Shown piece by piece: positions 1 to 8,593 of a stretch of 64,000 bases of DNA (the first letter of the stretch is position 1; the number at the start of each line of letters is the position of its first letter). The stretch is from positions 57,064 to 121,063 of the forward strand of contig CAWJNP010000002.1 of NCBI GenBank assembly GCA_963844255.1. The letters are read 5' to 3'. The notes below the pieces were generated by a model. That model saw nothing but the letters and a program-made list of their open reading frames with translations. It was not told the DNA's origin and searched no databases. The DNA comes from SZAS-79 sp963844255 (GTDB lineage Bacteria; Pseudomonadota; Gammaproteobacteria; Burkholderiales; SG8-39). The position numbers and the translations under genes are program-made.

Positions 1-2
1 AC

Positions 3-248
3 GTTGTCCTGACCCCCGATCGCGCGGGACGCGGCACGAACCTGTTGCGCGTGGCCGGCCGGACCGCGCGGGCGTTCCAGTTTCAGTTTGGCGAAAACAG
101 CGTTTCACAGCACCTGGCTGAGGGACAGCGATTGGCGATGCAGGTGGAAGTGTTTCGCGACCTCGATCTGGGGTTCGACGTCGATACGCCGGCGGACTAC
201 GCGGCCTGGGTGGCCGCCGGATCTGCAGGCGATTCGCCAGGCGATTAG
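3..248 (+). CDS. cofC: CofC-like 2-phospho-L-lactate guanylyltransferase, C-terminal part
   Basis: The gene enters from the left edge and its last 81 codons are visible. They read VVLTPDRAGRGTNLL, then FGENS...H, then LGFDVDTPADYAAW. These match the C-terminal half of the CofC/FbiD family: the P-D-R-x-G-x-G-T-N nucleotide-binding loop, the F-G-x-x-S-x-x-H segment and the closing L-D-x-D-T-P-x-D motif. CofC activates a phospho-acid with GTP during coenzyme F420 synthesis. The next three genes encode F420-type oxidoreductases, which supports the call. The N-terminus lies outside the window. A related MobA-like nucleotidyltransferase is the main alternative. Confidence 0.75.
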   Translation, partial: VVLTPDRAGRGTNLLRVAGRTARAFQFQFGENSVSQHLAEGQRLAMQVEVFRDLDLGFDVDTPADYAAWVAAGSAGDSPGD

Positions 249-329
249 CTACGGCTGCCGCATCACCGATATACTTTGACGGCATTCATCGAGGGGAACA
301 TCGACCCCCGGAATTACGAGGAGCACTCC

Positions 330-767
330 ATGGCGCAATACATTCCCAGCCCCAGAGATTGGGTACGTGAGCAGGTAGAGCTGTACGAGCGCAGCGGTGG
401 TACCGAAGGCACCACGCTCCTCGATACGGGACTGCCGGTCATCATTGTCACCAATACCGGCAACAAGACCGGTGCCGTGCGCAAGACGCCGCTGATGACC
501 GTGGCCGACGGCGACAACTATGTGCTCGTGGGCTCGATGGGCGGGGCACCCAAGGATCCGGTGTGGGTGTACAACCTGCGTGCCAATCCGCTGGTCGAGA
601 TTCGTGACCGGACCGAAGTGCACGCGATGAAGACGCGCGAAGTCACCGATGCAGACGAAAGGGCGCGGCTCTGGAAGCTTGCGGTCGCGGCCTACCCGCC
701 CTACGAGGACTACCAGAAAAAAACCACCCGACAGATACCGCTTTTTGTGGCGGAGCCGGTTCGCTAG
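330..767 (+). CDS. Deazaflavin (F420)-dependent nitroreductase, DDN family
   Basis: The product is a 145-residue protein of the small split-barrel DDN family, which binds the deazaflavin F420 and reduces diverse substrates. Family signatures are GNKTGAVRKTPLM near residues 43-55 (the T-G-x-x-x-G-x-x-R-x-x-P-L cofactor motif), GSMGGAPKDPVWVYNLRANP near 68-87, and the C-terminal QIPLFV strand. The length is normal for a family member without extensions. I prefer the ATG at 330, which has GAGGAG just upstream, over an in-frame ATG at 276 that would add 18 residues lacking family resemblance. It follows the CofC-like gene and precedes two luciferase-like oxidoreductases. The substrate cannot be told from sequence. 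Confidence 0.8.
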   Translation: MAQYIPSPRDWVREQVELYERSGGTEGTTLLDTGLPVIIVTNTGNKTGAVRKTPLMTVADGDNYVLVGSMGGAPKDPVWVYNLRANPLVEIRDRTEVHAMKTREVTDADERARLWKLAVAAYPPYEDYQKKTTRQIPLFVAEPVR

Positions 768-796
768 TTTTTGTTGAAGGCTGAAAGGAAAAATCC

Positions 797-1735
797 ATGA
801 GCATTAGCCTCGGCTATCTCCTGCCAACGCGCGAACTTTGCATGGCCGGCGTGCACGAGACACGCAGCATCCTTGCACTCGGCGATCGCGCCGAGGCGCT
901 TGGCCTCGACTCGGTCTGGATCGGCGACTCGCTGCTGGCCAAGCCAAGGCACGAACCGCTCTCGCTGCTGGCGGCGATTGCCGCGCGGACGAAGAAACTC
1001 AAGGTGGGAACGGCGGTGTTGTTGCCGGTGCTGCGCAATCCGGTGCTGCTGGCCCATCAGGCGGCGACCATCGACCAGATCAGCGAAGGCCGGCTGATCC
1101 TTGGCGTGGGCATTGGCGCCGACGTTCCGGCGATACGCGCGGAGTTCGAATCCGCGGGCGTTCCATTCGAAAAGCGCGTCGGCCGGCTGCTGGAAGGCAT
1201 CCGCCTGTGTCGCGCGCTGTGGACAGGTGAACCCGTCGACTGGGAGGGGCGCTGGACCGTCAAACGAGGCGTGCTCGCGCCCAAGTCCTACACGCCGGGC
1301 GGGCCGCCGATCTGGGGTGGCGGCGGGACCCCGGGAATGATCGAGCGCACTGGAAAAAAGTTCGACGGCTGGTTTCCGGCAGGATCAGGCGGGCCTGCGT
1401 CCTGGGGCGAGGGCTGGACCCAGGTGAAGAATCATGCGCGGGAGGCCGGACGCGACCCTGCTGCTCTGGTCGGCGCGGCCTACCTGACTTTGTCGATCGA
1501 TGACGACGAGTCCAGGGCGGGCGAGAAGCTCAACCAGTATCTGCAGACCTATTACAACCAGCCCGGCGAAACGATCCGCCGGCGCCAGTACTGCTTTGCC
1601 GGCTCGCGTTCCGGTGCGATCGCCTGGCTGCATGAATTCGTCGCCGCCGGCGCAACGCACCTGGCGCTGCGCTTCACCGGCGAACACGAACGGCACATGG
1701 AACTGGTTGCGCAGCTGCGCTCGGAGCTCCACTAG
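797..1735 (+). CDS. LLM-class flavin/F420-dependent oxidoreductase
   Basis: This 312-residue protein is a luciferase-like monooxygenase-superfamily TIM barrel. Recognisable segments are LGYLLPTRE at the N-terminus, LGLDSVWIGDSLL (strand 2), TKKLKVGTAVLLPVLRNP, the GRLILGVGIG barrel segment, the F-E-K-R-V-x-R-L-x-E helix and PPIWGGGGTPGMIERT, which binds the cofactor phosphate. Members use FMNH2 or reduced F420; the CofC and DDN neighbours favour F420. The start ATG has AAGGAAA upstream. A second LLM gene follows after 27 bp, so the two are probably co-transcribed. Substrate unknown. Confidence 0.82.
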   Translation: MSISLGYLLPTRELCMAGVHETRSILALGDRAEALGLDSVWIGDSLLAKPRHEPLSLLAAIAARTKKLKVGTAVLLPVLRNPVLLAHQAATIDQISEGRLILGVGIGADVPAIRAEFESAGVPFEKRVGRLLEGIRLCRALWTGEPVDWEGRWTVKRGVLAPKSYTPGGPPIWGGGGTPGMIERTGKKFDGWFPAGSGGPASWGEGWTQVKNHAREAGRDPAALVGAAYLTLSIDDDESRAGEKLNQYLQTYYNQPGETIRRRQYCFAGSRSGAIAWLHEFVAAGATHLALRFTGEHERHMELVAQLRSELH

Positions 1736-1762
1736 TACATCCCATCAAAAGGAGTTCAGGCC

Positions 1763-2663
1763 ATGCAACTAGGCGCGCTGGTGCCGTTCGGGGATTTTGG
1801 TGGCGATCCCGAGTCCGTGCGCGACTATGCGCAGGGACTCGAAGCCGCCGGGTACGATTTTCTGGAAGCGCCGGATCATGTTCTTGGCGTAAACGTCGCC
1901 TCACGACCCGATTGGGAAGCCGGCCGCAATACTTCAAAGGATCTGTTTCACGACCCGTTTGTTCTGCTGAGCTACCTGGCTGGTGTCGCACCGAAGCTTG
2001 GCTTTTCCACTGGCGTGCTGATCGTCGCGCAACGGCAGACGGCTCTGGTGGCAAAACAGGCGGCGTGCCTCGACGTGCTGTGCAAGGGCCGCTTTCGGCT
2101 CGGCATCGGCGTCGGCTGGAACGAGGAGGAGTACGTCGCCCTGAACGAAAACTTCAAGAATCGCGGGCGCCGGTCAGAAGAACAGGTGCAGGTGATGCAG
2201 GCGCTCTGGAAACAAGAGCACGTCACCTTCGCCGGCCGATACCACACCATCAACGATGTCGGCATCAATCCGCGCCCCGCCTCGGGCCGCGTTCCGGTCT
2301 GGTACGGCGGTCATCATGAAAACACCCTGGCGCGCATCGCCAAGTGGGGTGACGGCTGGATGCCGAACGCCTTTGCGCCGGACCAGAGCGCGGTGGATGT
2401 CTTCGCCAGACTGCGCGAGATGATCGAGGCCGAAGGCCGCGACCCCGCGACGGTGGGGATCGAGGTCTGGACCTCCTGCGGTGCCGGCTCGGAAGCCGAT
2501 TGGCGCAGAGGATGCCGCTTTCTGGAAAAAGCTCGGCGTCACCCACATCTGTCTGACGACCACGTTTCACAAGCGCCACCACCACCGCATCGCCGGCCGC
2601 ACGCTCGCCGATCATCTTGCGGCGGCGAAGCGATTTCACGCCGCGATCGCTGATATTCTTTAG
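1763..2663 (+). CDS. LLM-class F420-dependent oxidoreductase, frameshifted near its C-terminus
   Basis: This is a second luciferase-like oxidoreductase, with the barrel segments YDFLEAPDHVLG, RFRLGIGVGWNEEEY and PVWYGGHHENTLARIAKWGDGWMP. Up to about 2500 the reading frame beginning at 1763 is family-like; beyond that it degrades into Arg/Pro/His-rich sequence. The expected C-terminal piece (GAEDAAFWKKLGVTHICL..., ending AAIADIL) is intact in a different frame and stops at 2661-2663. A single indel between about 2500 and 2512 explains this. The rest is undamaged, so a sequence error or a very recent mutation is likelier than old decay. AAAGGAG precedes the ATG. Confidence 0.75.
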
Positions 2664-2761
2664 CGCGCAGGCGCGCCGGGTAGCTGGTTTCGAATGCGGT
2701 GCGCACCGGCACGCGAAAGGCATCATCCGTCAGCGCGGTCTATATTGCCAATACACATGTA

Positions 2762-2791
2762 TTGACATATTTTCGGGAAGCCGCGTATTCT
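2762..2791 (+). promoter_or_regulatory. Sigma70-type promoter, apparently giving a leaderless transcript
   Basis: TTGACA at 2762-2767 (perfect -35) is followed after 18 bp by TATTCT at 2786-2791 (-10). The expected transcription start, about 7 bp after the -10, coincides with the ATG at 2798, and no Shine-Dalgarno precedes that ATG. Short inverted repeats overlap the -35, for example ATGT-attg-ACAT at 2757-2768, as expected if the RHH protein encoded downstream represses its own promoter. Confidence 0.5.
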
Positions 2792-2797
2792 GCCGTA

Positions 2798-3283
2798 ATG
2801 AAAACCGCGCAACTCCAGATTCGCGTAACACCGTCGGAGAAGGCCAGGATCGTGCGCGCCGCAAGGCAAGCCGGTCTGGGAATGTCGGCCTATGTGCTCG
2901 GAAAACTGCTGCCCGGCCGCGCCGCGGAGTGGCGCGGCCTATTGCAGGACATCCTGCGCTCGGACGAAAAGCGGCTCCCGCTCGCGGCATTGAGCCACTG
3001 GCTCGCGAATCTCGCCGCAGCAGAACTCGCCACCGTGCTCGAAGCCCCGCCACCCGCAGGACTGCCCGTGCAGCTTGCCAATACCGTTGCCGCGATGGTC
3101 GAGCACGTTTGCGCCGCCTCCGGCGCAAAACCGCCTGCGTGGACGCAAGAGATTGCGCCCCTGGCACAGCCGGTCTTCGGCAGCGGACTGACGAGCCTGC
3201 GCCTGCATCTGCTGACGAACTCCCCGGCGGCCTTCAGGCGGCGCAATCTTTTCGTGGATACCGTGGTCGGCGGACAGGTCTGA
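2798..3283 (+). CDS. Ribbon-helix-helix protein, probable antitoxin
   Basis: The product has 161 residues. The first ~35 (KTAQLQIRVTPSEKARIVRA, then GLGMSAYVLGKLL) form a ribbon-helix-helix signature of the Arc/MobC/DUF1778 type: a short basic strand followed by two helices. The remaining ~120 residues are helical and Ala/Leu-rich with no recognised domain. It ends one base before the nucleotidyltransferase gene, the usual arrangement of an antitoxin before its toxin. The ATG at 2798 is chosen because the RHH begins there and the promoter sits just upstream; an in-frame start at 2699 would lie upstream of the promoter. A relaxosome-type accessory protein is an alternative, but no relaxase is nearby. 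Confidence 0.6.
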   Translation: MKTAQLQIRVTPSEKARIVRAARQAGLGMSAYVLGKLLPGRAAEWRGLLQDILRSDEKRLPLAALSHWLANLAAAELATVLEAPPPAGLPVQLANTVAAMVEHVCAASGAKPPAWTQEIAPLAQPVFGSGLTSLRLHLLTNSPAAFRRRNLFVDTVVGGQV

Positions 3284-3284
3284 G

Positions 3285-3809
3285 ATGCCGGGATTTTCGG
3301 CGAAGGAACTGCGCCACCTGTTCGGCGAACTCAACGACGAACTCGCCACAGGCGACTGCAAGGGCGAGCTCTACCTTGTGGGCGGCGCGGTCATGTGCCT
3401 TGCCCATGCGGCGCGGCCCTCCACCGAGGACGTGGACGCATTCTTTCGCCCGACGCGCGAGGTGCGCGAGGCGGCGGCGCGTGTTGCGGCGCGCTCAGGT
3501 GCTCCCGCCGATTGGCTCAACGACGCGGTGAAAGGCTACCTCAGCGAACGAGGCGAATACCGGCCCTGGCTGGAGTTGAGCCACCTTCGCGTCATGGTGG
3601 CGCAGCCGGCGTATCTCCTGGCGATGAAATGCCTGGCCTTCAGGATCGGCGCCGAATTCCACGACGAGGACGACGTGCGCTTCCTGCTGCGATTGCTGGA
3701 CATCAAGAGCTACGCAATGGCTCTGGAGACGATCGCGCGTTACTACCCGAAGGAGCGGTTTCCGCAAAAGACCCTGTACGCGCTCGGCGAGCTGCTGCCC
3801 GAAGCTTGA
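3285..3809 (+). CDS. DUF6036-like nucleotidyltransferase, probable toxin
   Basis: The 174-residue protein contains the minimal nucleotidyltransferase core: YLVGGAVMCL near residues 26-35 (the G-G helix) followed by the paired acidic motif EDVDAFF near 46-52 (D-x-D metal ligands). A later segment, YLLAMKCLAFRIG...DEDDVRFLL, resembles the K-x-x-A-x-R...K/D-x-x-D-x-x-F/L region of AbiEii/DUF6036 proteins. Relatives act as toxins that transfer nucleotides to tRNA or proteins. It begins one base after the RHH gene, so the two are translationally coupled. Toxin activity is inferred from family and context only. Confidence 0.65.
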   Translation: MPGFSAKELRHLFGELNDELATGDCKGELYLVGGAVMCLAHAARPSTEDVDAFFRPTREVREAAARVAARSGAPADWLNDAVKGYLSERGEYRPWLELSHLRVMVAQPAYLLAMKCLAFRIGAEFHDEDDVRFLLRLLDIKSYAMALETIARYYPKERFPQKTLYALGELLPEA

Positions 3810-3834
3810 AGGATAGATACGACGAAAAGCCCTG

Positions 3835-4757
3835 TCAGCGCACCTTGAAGACGAGCTTGCCGCGCAGGTGGCGCCCTTCGCTCACCTGATGGGCGGCGGC
3901 GGCATCCGCCAGCGCGTAGGTCGTGATTTCAGGAACGCGGACGGCGCCGCCGGTGACCAGCGCGACGATACGCTCGAGATGCGGGCGGTCGCGCCCGACC
4001 TTGGGGCGTAACGACGCGACGTCGGCACGCGGCGACACCGGCGCCGTGTTCCCCGAGGCGATGAACGCGGCGCGTCCGCCCGGCCGCAGCACGGCGAAAG
4101 CGCGCTTTGCCACCTCGCCGCCGACGGTATCGAATACCGCGTCGCAGCCGGACACGACGGTCGCGAAGTCCTGCGTGTTGTAGTCGATGATCTGGTCGGC
4201 GCCCAGGCTGCGTACGTAGTCGTGGTTCGCCGCGCTCGTTGTCGTGATCACGCGTGCGCCGATATGCTTGGCGAGCTGGATCGCAAAGCCGGCCACGCCG
4301 CCCGCGCCGCCCTGGATCAGTATCGTTTCACCGGACTTCAGCTGCAGCGTGTCTTCGATCGAGCAGAGTGCGGTGAGGCCGATCAGCGCCAGCGCCGCGC
4401 CGCTTCGTGCGTAAGCGTCGCCGGCTTTGCCGCCACGATCGCCGCCTTGATCGCGATTTTCTCCGCGTAGGCGGCTTCCTGGCCGACATCGCAGACGCCG
4501 AAAACCGCCGTGCCGATCGCGAAGTCCTTCGCCCCTTCACCCAGTGCACTGACAACGCCTGAGAAATCCCGCCCGGGAATGTATGGAAACGCGGTGGTCG
4601 GGGCATAGTGGCCGGCGCGCACCTTCCAGTCGGCGCCGTTGACCGAGGCTGCGTGGACGTCGACGATCACCTGGCCGGGCCCAGCAACGGGATCCGGGAC
4701 GTCGCCATATTGCATCACCTCCGGTCCACCATTCTTCATGAAGTACGCTGCTTTCAT
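3835..4757 (-). CDS. Zinc-type alcohol dehydrogenase / quinone oxidoreductase-like MDR protein, frameshifted
   Basis: The medium-chain dehydrogenase/reductase is read in two frames. The N-terminal GroES-like half (MKAAYFMKNGGPEVMQYGD..., AASVNGADWKVRAGHY, PGRDFSGVV) runs from 4757 to about 4400. The C-terminal Rossmann half is in another frame: GGAGGVAGFAIQLAKHIGA, then GADQIIDYN, then RHLRGKLVFKVR. A small indel in the GC repeat near 4390-4402 joins them. SVNGADW without the catalytic-zinc Cys places it in the quinone-oxidoreductase-like branch, so an NADPH-dependent enone or quinone reductase is likely. GAGAAAGG precedes the ATG at 4757. It follows the acyl-CoA dehydrogenase gene by 60 bp on the same strand. 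Confidence 0.7.
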
Positions 4758-4817
4758 TACCTTTCTCCGTTTGAATCCGCTTGCCTGATGGCAATCTCGT
4801 CGGTTCTGGTTATACAG

Positions 4818-5957
4818 TCAATTGCCCGCTGAAAGGGCGCGACCGATGACCATGCGCTGGATGTCGTTGGTGCCTTCGTAGATCGGCAGCACGCGTGCAT
4901 CCCGGTAGTACTTCTCCACCGGATAGTCGTTGAGGTAGCCGTTGCCGCCGTGGATCTGGATCGCATCCGAACACACCCGCTCGACCATCTCGGTGGCGGC
5001 CAGCTTGGCCATTGAGGCCTCCTTGAGGCAGGGCCGTCCCGCATCCTTGAGTTCGGCCGCGTACAGCGTGAGCTGGCGCGCCGCCTCGAGCGCCGTGGCC
5101 ATGTCTGCCAGACGAAAGGCAATCGCCTGGTGCTCGACGATGGGTTTGCTGAAGGTAATGCGTTCCTGCGCATAGGCGAGCGCCGCTTCATAGGCCGCAC
5201 GCGCCACGCCGACCGCCTGCGCGGCCACGCCGATGCGACCGTTTTCCAGATACGCGAGCGCAATGCGGTAACCCTGGCCCGGCGCGCCGAGCATATTTTC
5301 CGCGGGAATTTCCATGTCCTCGAGCGCGATCTGGCAGGTGTCGGCGGCACGGTGGCCGAGCTTTTTCTCTTCTTTCGCGACCCGATAGCCCGGCGTGTTC
5401 GTGGGCGCGAGAAAACACGAGATGCCGCGTTTTCCCGCAGCCGGATCGGTGACCGCGACGATCAGCGCGACATCGGCGCTGCGCCCGGCGGTGATGAACT
5501 GCTTGGTGCCGTTCAGCACGTAGCGGTCGCCACGGCGCACCGCCCGCGTGAGCAGTGCAGAGGCATCCGACCCCGCCTGCGGCTCGGTCAGGAGGAACGC
5601 ACTGCTCTGCACGCCTGAAGCCAGCGGCCGCAGGAAGCGCTCCTTCTGCTCCGGTGTGCCGTGATCGGCGATGGACGCGCAGTTGGGCGAGTTGTTCACG
5701 CACATCATGTTGCACAGGCCGCAGTCGCCGGCGGCGATTTCCTCGACGGCGAGCGCATACGACACGAAATCGGCGCCTGTCCCGCCCCACTCGGGCGAGA
5801 TGCACATGCCCATCAGGCCCAGCCGGCCCATGGCGCGCAGGACATCGATGGGCACGGTGCAGTTGCGGTCCCATTCGGCTGCATGGGGAACGATTTCGCG
5901 TCTGGCGAAGGTGCGCGCGGCCTCACGGATGCGTTCCTGCTCTTCAGTGGGTAACAT
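4818..5957 (-). CDS. Acyl-CoA dehydrogenase
   Basis: This 379-residue protein covers the full acyl-CoA dehydrogenase fold: N-terminal helical domain, middle beta domain (FLLTEPQAGSDASAL and NGTKQFITAG, which contact FAD and substrate), and C-terminal helical domain (QIHGGNGYLNDYPVEKYYRD). The catalytic base is the Glu in PIYEGTND near residue 361, the position used by short- and medium-chain enzymes. It oxidises an acyl-CoA to the 2-enoyl-CoA and passes electrons to ETF. The ATG at 5957 follows GAGAAGGG. An extended reading frame upstream to 6272 is not family-like and overlaps the divergent metallophosphoesterase gene. Confidence 0.9.
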   Translation of the reverse strand: MLPTEEQERIREAARTFARREIVPHAAEWDRNCTVPIDVLRAMGRLGLMGMCISPEWGGTGADFVSYALAVEEIAAGDCGLCNMMCVNNSPNCASIADHGTPEQKERFLRPLASGVQSSAFLLTEPQAGSDASALLTRAVRRGDRYVLNGTKQFITAGRSADVALIVAVTDPAAGKRGISCFLAPTNTPGYRVAKEEKKLGHRAADTCQIALEDMEIPAENMLGAPGQGYRIALAYLENGRIGVAAQAVGVARAAYEAALAYAQERITFSKPIVEHQAIAFRLADMATALEAARQLTLYAAELKDAGRPCLKEASMAKLAATEMVERVCSDAIQIHGGNGYLNDYPVEKYYRDARVLPIYEGTNDIQRMVIGRALSAGN

Positions 5958-6046
5958 GGTGCCCTTCTCCCGTTCAATGCGGTCTGTGTGCGAGATCGAT
6001 CCCGCATCCTTCCTCATGCGGCGCCGTCTGGCAACGGGCACGCTCC

Positions 6047-7222
6047 ATGATCCGACTCTACAGCCTCGTGTTCCTGCTGCACGCCTATGTGGGCTGGCGG
6101 CTGCTATTGGACCTGCCCTTCGCTGAGCCCGGTTTCGCCCTGCTGCTGGTCTGGCTGATCTTTTCTGTGGCAGTGTTGCCGATGGGCCTGTTTGCGCGCC
6201 GGGTCCTGCGCCAGCCGCACGCGGATCGCCTCGTCTGGTCCGGGATGATCGCGATGGGTTCGTTCTCGTCACTGTTTGTGTTGACGGTTCTGCGCGATGC
6301 CGTGTTGCTGCTGGTGTCCGCGCTCGCGTGGATGTTGCGCTCGGGGACGTCGCTCTATCCGCTGCAGACCTGGAGCGCCGCGGCGGTGCCGTTGCTGGCT
6401 GTGCTGTTCACGCTGCTCGGCTTTGTGAACGCGCGACGCACGGCTGCCGTGCGCACCATCGAAGTCGCGATCGAAGATCTGCCCGCCGCGCTGCACGGAT
6501 TCACGGTCGCGCAGATCAGCGACGTCCACATCGGGCCGACGATCAAGCGATCGACTGTCGAGCGCATCGTCGAATCCGTGAACCGGCTGGAAGCCGACCT
6601 GATCGCGGTGACCGGCGATCTCGTCGACGGCAGTGTTGCGCAGCTTTTCCCGCACACGGCGCCGCTCGCGCGCCTGACATCGCGCCATGGCACCTACTTC
6701 GTGACCGGCAACCACGAGTACTACGCCGGCGCAAACTCGTGGGTCGCGGAAGTCCGCCGGCTGGGGATGCGCGCGTTGATGAACGAGCACGTGGTGCTGG
6801 AACACGGGGATGCATCGGTCGTGGTCGCCGGGGTGACCGATTTCAACGCCCATCACTACGATGAAGCGCACCGCAGCGATCCGGCTGCCGCCGTGCTGGG
6901 CGCTCCCGCGGACGCGGGGCTGCGGCTGCTGCTCGCGCACCAGCCGCGCTCCGCGATCGCCGCGCAGGCCGCGGGCTATCACCTGCAGCTCTCCGGTCAT
7001 ACCCACGGCGGGCAATTCTGGCCGTGGAACCATTTCGTGCGCCTGCAGCAGCCCTTCACCGCCGGGCTGCGCCTGCATGGCGCGCTGCAGGTCTATGTCA
7101 GTCGCGGCACCGGTTACTGGGGCCCGCCCAAGCGGCTGCTCGCACCGTCGGAGATCACGCTTCTGCGGATGGTGCTCGCGCCGCGCGCCGGGCCCCGCGA
7201 TATTTCCTCAGCGCGATCATGA
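6047..7222 (+). CDS. Membrane-anchored metallophosphoesterase (YaeI/YkuE type)
   Basis: The 391-residue protein begins with about four hydrophobic helices (residues 1-125) and continues as a calcineurin-like phosphoesterase. Metal-binding motifs appear in canonical order: SDVHIGP (D-x-H), VTGDLVDG (G-D), GNHEYY (G-N-H-E) and SGHTHGGQ (G-H-x-H). Related proteins hydrolyse phosphodiesters or phospholipid intermediates at the membrane. The ATG at 6047 is chosen because the first hydrophobic helix starts there; the longer frame from 5555 runs antisense to the acyl-CoA dehydrogenase. The 3' end overlaps the convergent transporter gene by 68 bp. Confidence 0.85.
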   Translation: MIRLYSLVFLLHAYVGWRLLLDLPFAEPGFALLLVWLIFSVAVLPMGLFARRVLRQPHADRLVWSGMIAMGSFSSLFVLTVLRDAVLLLVSALAWMLRSGTSLYPLQTWSAAAVPLLAVLFTLLGFVNARRTAAVRTIEVAIEDLPAALHGFTVAQISDVHIGPTIKRSTVERIVESVNRLEADLIAVTGDLVDGSVAQLFPHTAPLARLTSRHGTYFVTGNHEYYAGANSWVAEVRRLGMRALMNEHVVLEHGDASVVVAGVTDFNAHHYDEAHRSDPAAAVLGAPADAGLRLLLAHQPRSAIAAQAAGYHLQLSGHTHGGQFWPWNHFVRLQQPFTAGLRLHGALQVYVSRGTGYWGPPKRLLAPSEITLLRMVLAPRAGPRDISSARS

Positions 7223-8387
7223 ACACGATCAGACCCAGGACCAGGAACACGGCCATGCCCAGTGCCAGGTGCATCGGCGTGTCCCAGATCAGCGGCGCGA
7301 TCACCGCCGCGGTCAGGACGTTGACGCCCGTCGTCGTCACACTCTGGCAGCTCGAAGCCATGCCGCGCTTCTCCGGATACAGGTCCAGCGCGAGCAGCTG
7401 CATGCTGGGCATCGCCACGGCCATCCCGAGGTTGTAGAGGGGGTAGGCGAGGATCGCCCAGGGCACGCTCGGCGGCATGAACCAGGTAAGGGCAATGTTG
7501 AGCAGCACCGCGACGCACATGATCGCGTAACCCAGCGCGATGGTCCGGCGCGGGCTCAGGCGGCCCGCGAGGCGCCCCGAGATGAAGGCGCCGACCGCCA
7601 TGCCGGCTACACCGGGCGCGAACAGCCATGCGAAGCCCTGCGGCGTCAGGCCGAGGTGCTGGATCAGGAACACCGGGGCCGACAATACGTAGAGGAACAT
7701 GCCATTGAAGTTCAGCGCCAGCGAAGCCGAAAACCGCATGAACTCGCCGTTGGAGAACACGTTCACATACGAATGCCAGAGGTGAACCGGATGCAGGCTC
7801 TGACGCTTGTCCGGCGGCAGCGTCTCGGGCAGGCGCAGCAGTGTCGCGAACCAGAGGGCGGCACCGAACAGCCCCATGAACACGAAGATGCCCTGCCAGC
7901 CGAAGAAGGCGTGGATCCATCCGCCGATCACCGGCGCGATCGCAGGGGCGATCGCGAACATGATGCTGATCTGCGCCATCATGCGTTGCGCCGCCGGCCC
8001 GCTGAGCAGGTCGCGCACGATGGCACGGCTCACGACCATGCCCACACCGCAGGACAGTCCCTGCAACGCCCGGCCCAGCCACAGGTATTCGATGCGCGTC
8101 GCGGTGGCACAAAAGAGCGACGCCGCCACGTACACCGCGAGCCCGACAAGGATCACGCGGCGCCGCCCCAGTGCATCTGAAAGGGCGCCGTGCCAGAGCA
8201 TCATGAAAGCAAACGGCAGCATGAAGGCCGTCAGGGTCTGCTGGACCTGCACCGGACCCACCGACAGCGAAGCGCCGATCGCAGGAAACGCAGGCAGGTA
8301 GGTGTCGATCGAGAACGGCCCGATCATGGCCAGCGCTGCGAGCAGCATCGACAGACTGCGCGGCACGGGGGCCGCAGGCGTGCTCAC
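7155..8387 (-). CDS. Bcr/CflA-family multidrug efflux MFS transporter
   Basis: About 12 hydrophobic segments cover the 410-residue product. The N-terminal FSIDTYLPAFPAIG motif is diagnostic of the Bcr/CflA drug-resistance subfamily (D-x-Y-L-P-x-x-P), and SDALGRRRVILVG is the MFS loop 2-3 motif. Later segments MVVSRAIVRDL and APAIAPVIGGW also match. It is expected to export small hydrophobic compounds by proton antiport. The start is uncertain: I use the GTG at 8387, but the ATG at 8348 is also possible and neither has a strong ribosome-binding site. It is divergent from the acyl-CoA synthetase gene across about 200 bp. Confidence 0.85.
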   Translation of the reverse strand: MSTPAAPVPRSLSMLLAALAMIGPFSIDTYLPAFPAIGASLSVGPVQVQQTLTAFMLPFAFMMLWHGALSDALGRRRVILVGLAVYVAASLFCATATRIEYLWLGRALQGLSCGVGMVVSRAIVRDLLSGPAAQRMMAQISIMFAIAPAIAPVIGGWIHAFFGWQGIFVFMGLFGAALWFATLLRLPETLPPDKRQSLHPVHLWHSYVNVFSNGEFMRFSASLALNFNGMFLYVLSAPVFLIQHLGLTPQGFAWLFAPGVAGMAVGAFISGRLAGRLSPRRTIALGYAIMCVAVLLNIALTWFMPPSVPWAILAYPLYNLGMAVAMPSMQLLALDLYPEKRGMASSCQSVTTTGVNVLTAAVIAPLIWDTPMHLALGMAVFLVLGLIVFMIALRKYRGARRAARAPSAEA

Positions 8388-8593
8388 GAAGTGGGTTTCA
8401 CTCGGCCTGGTGGGCCGTAAGGCTCTGGATGGTCCGGGACATGCGCACATTGTCCGTCGCCGGACGAGAGCAAGGCAAGTGCGGACAGCGCGACGCCCCG
8501 CCGCCGGCTTGACTTGGGAACGAGGCCCGGGAACACTGGCCCGCGCAATCAAAACCTTCACGCGCAATTGCGATCAGCCGGAGGAGAACCTGA

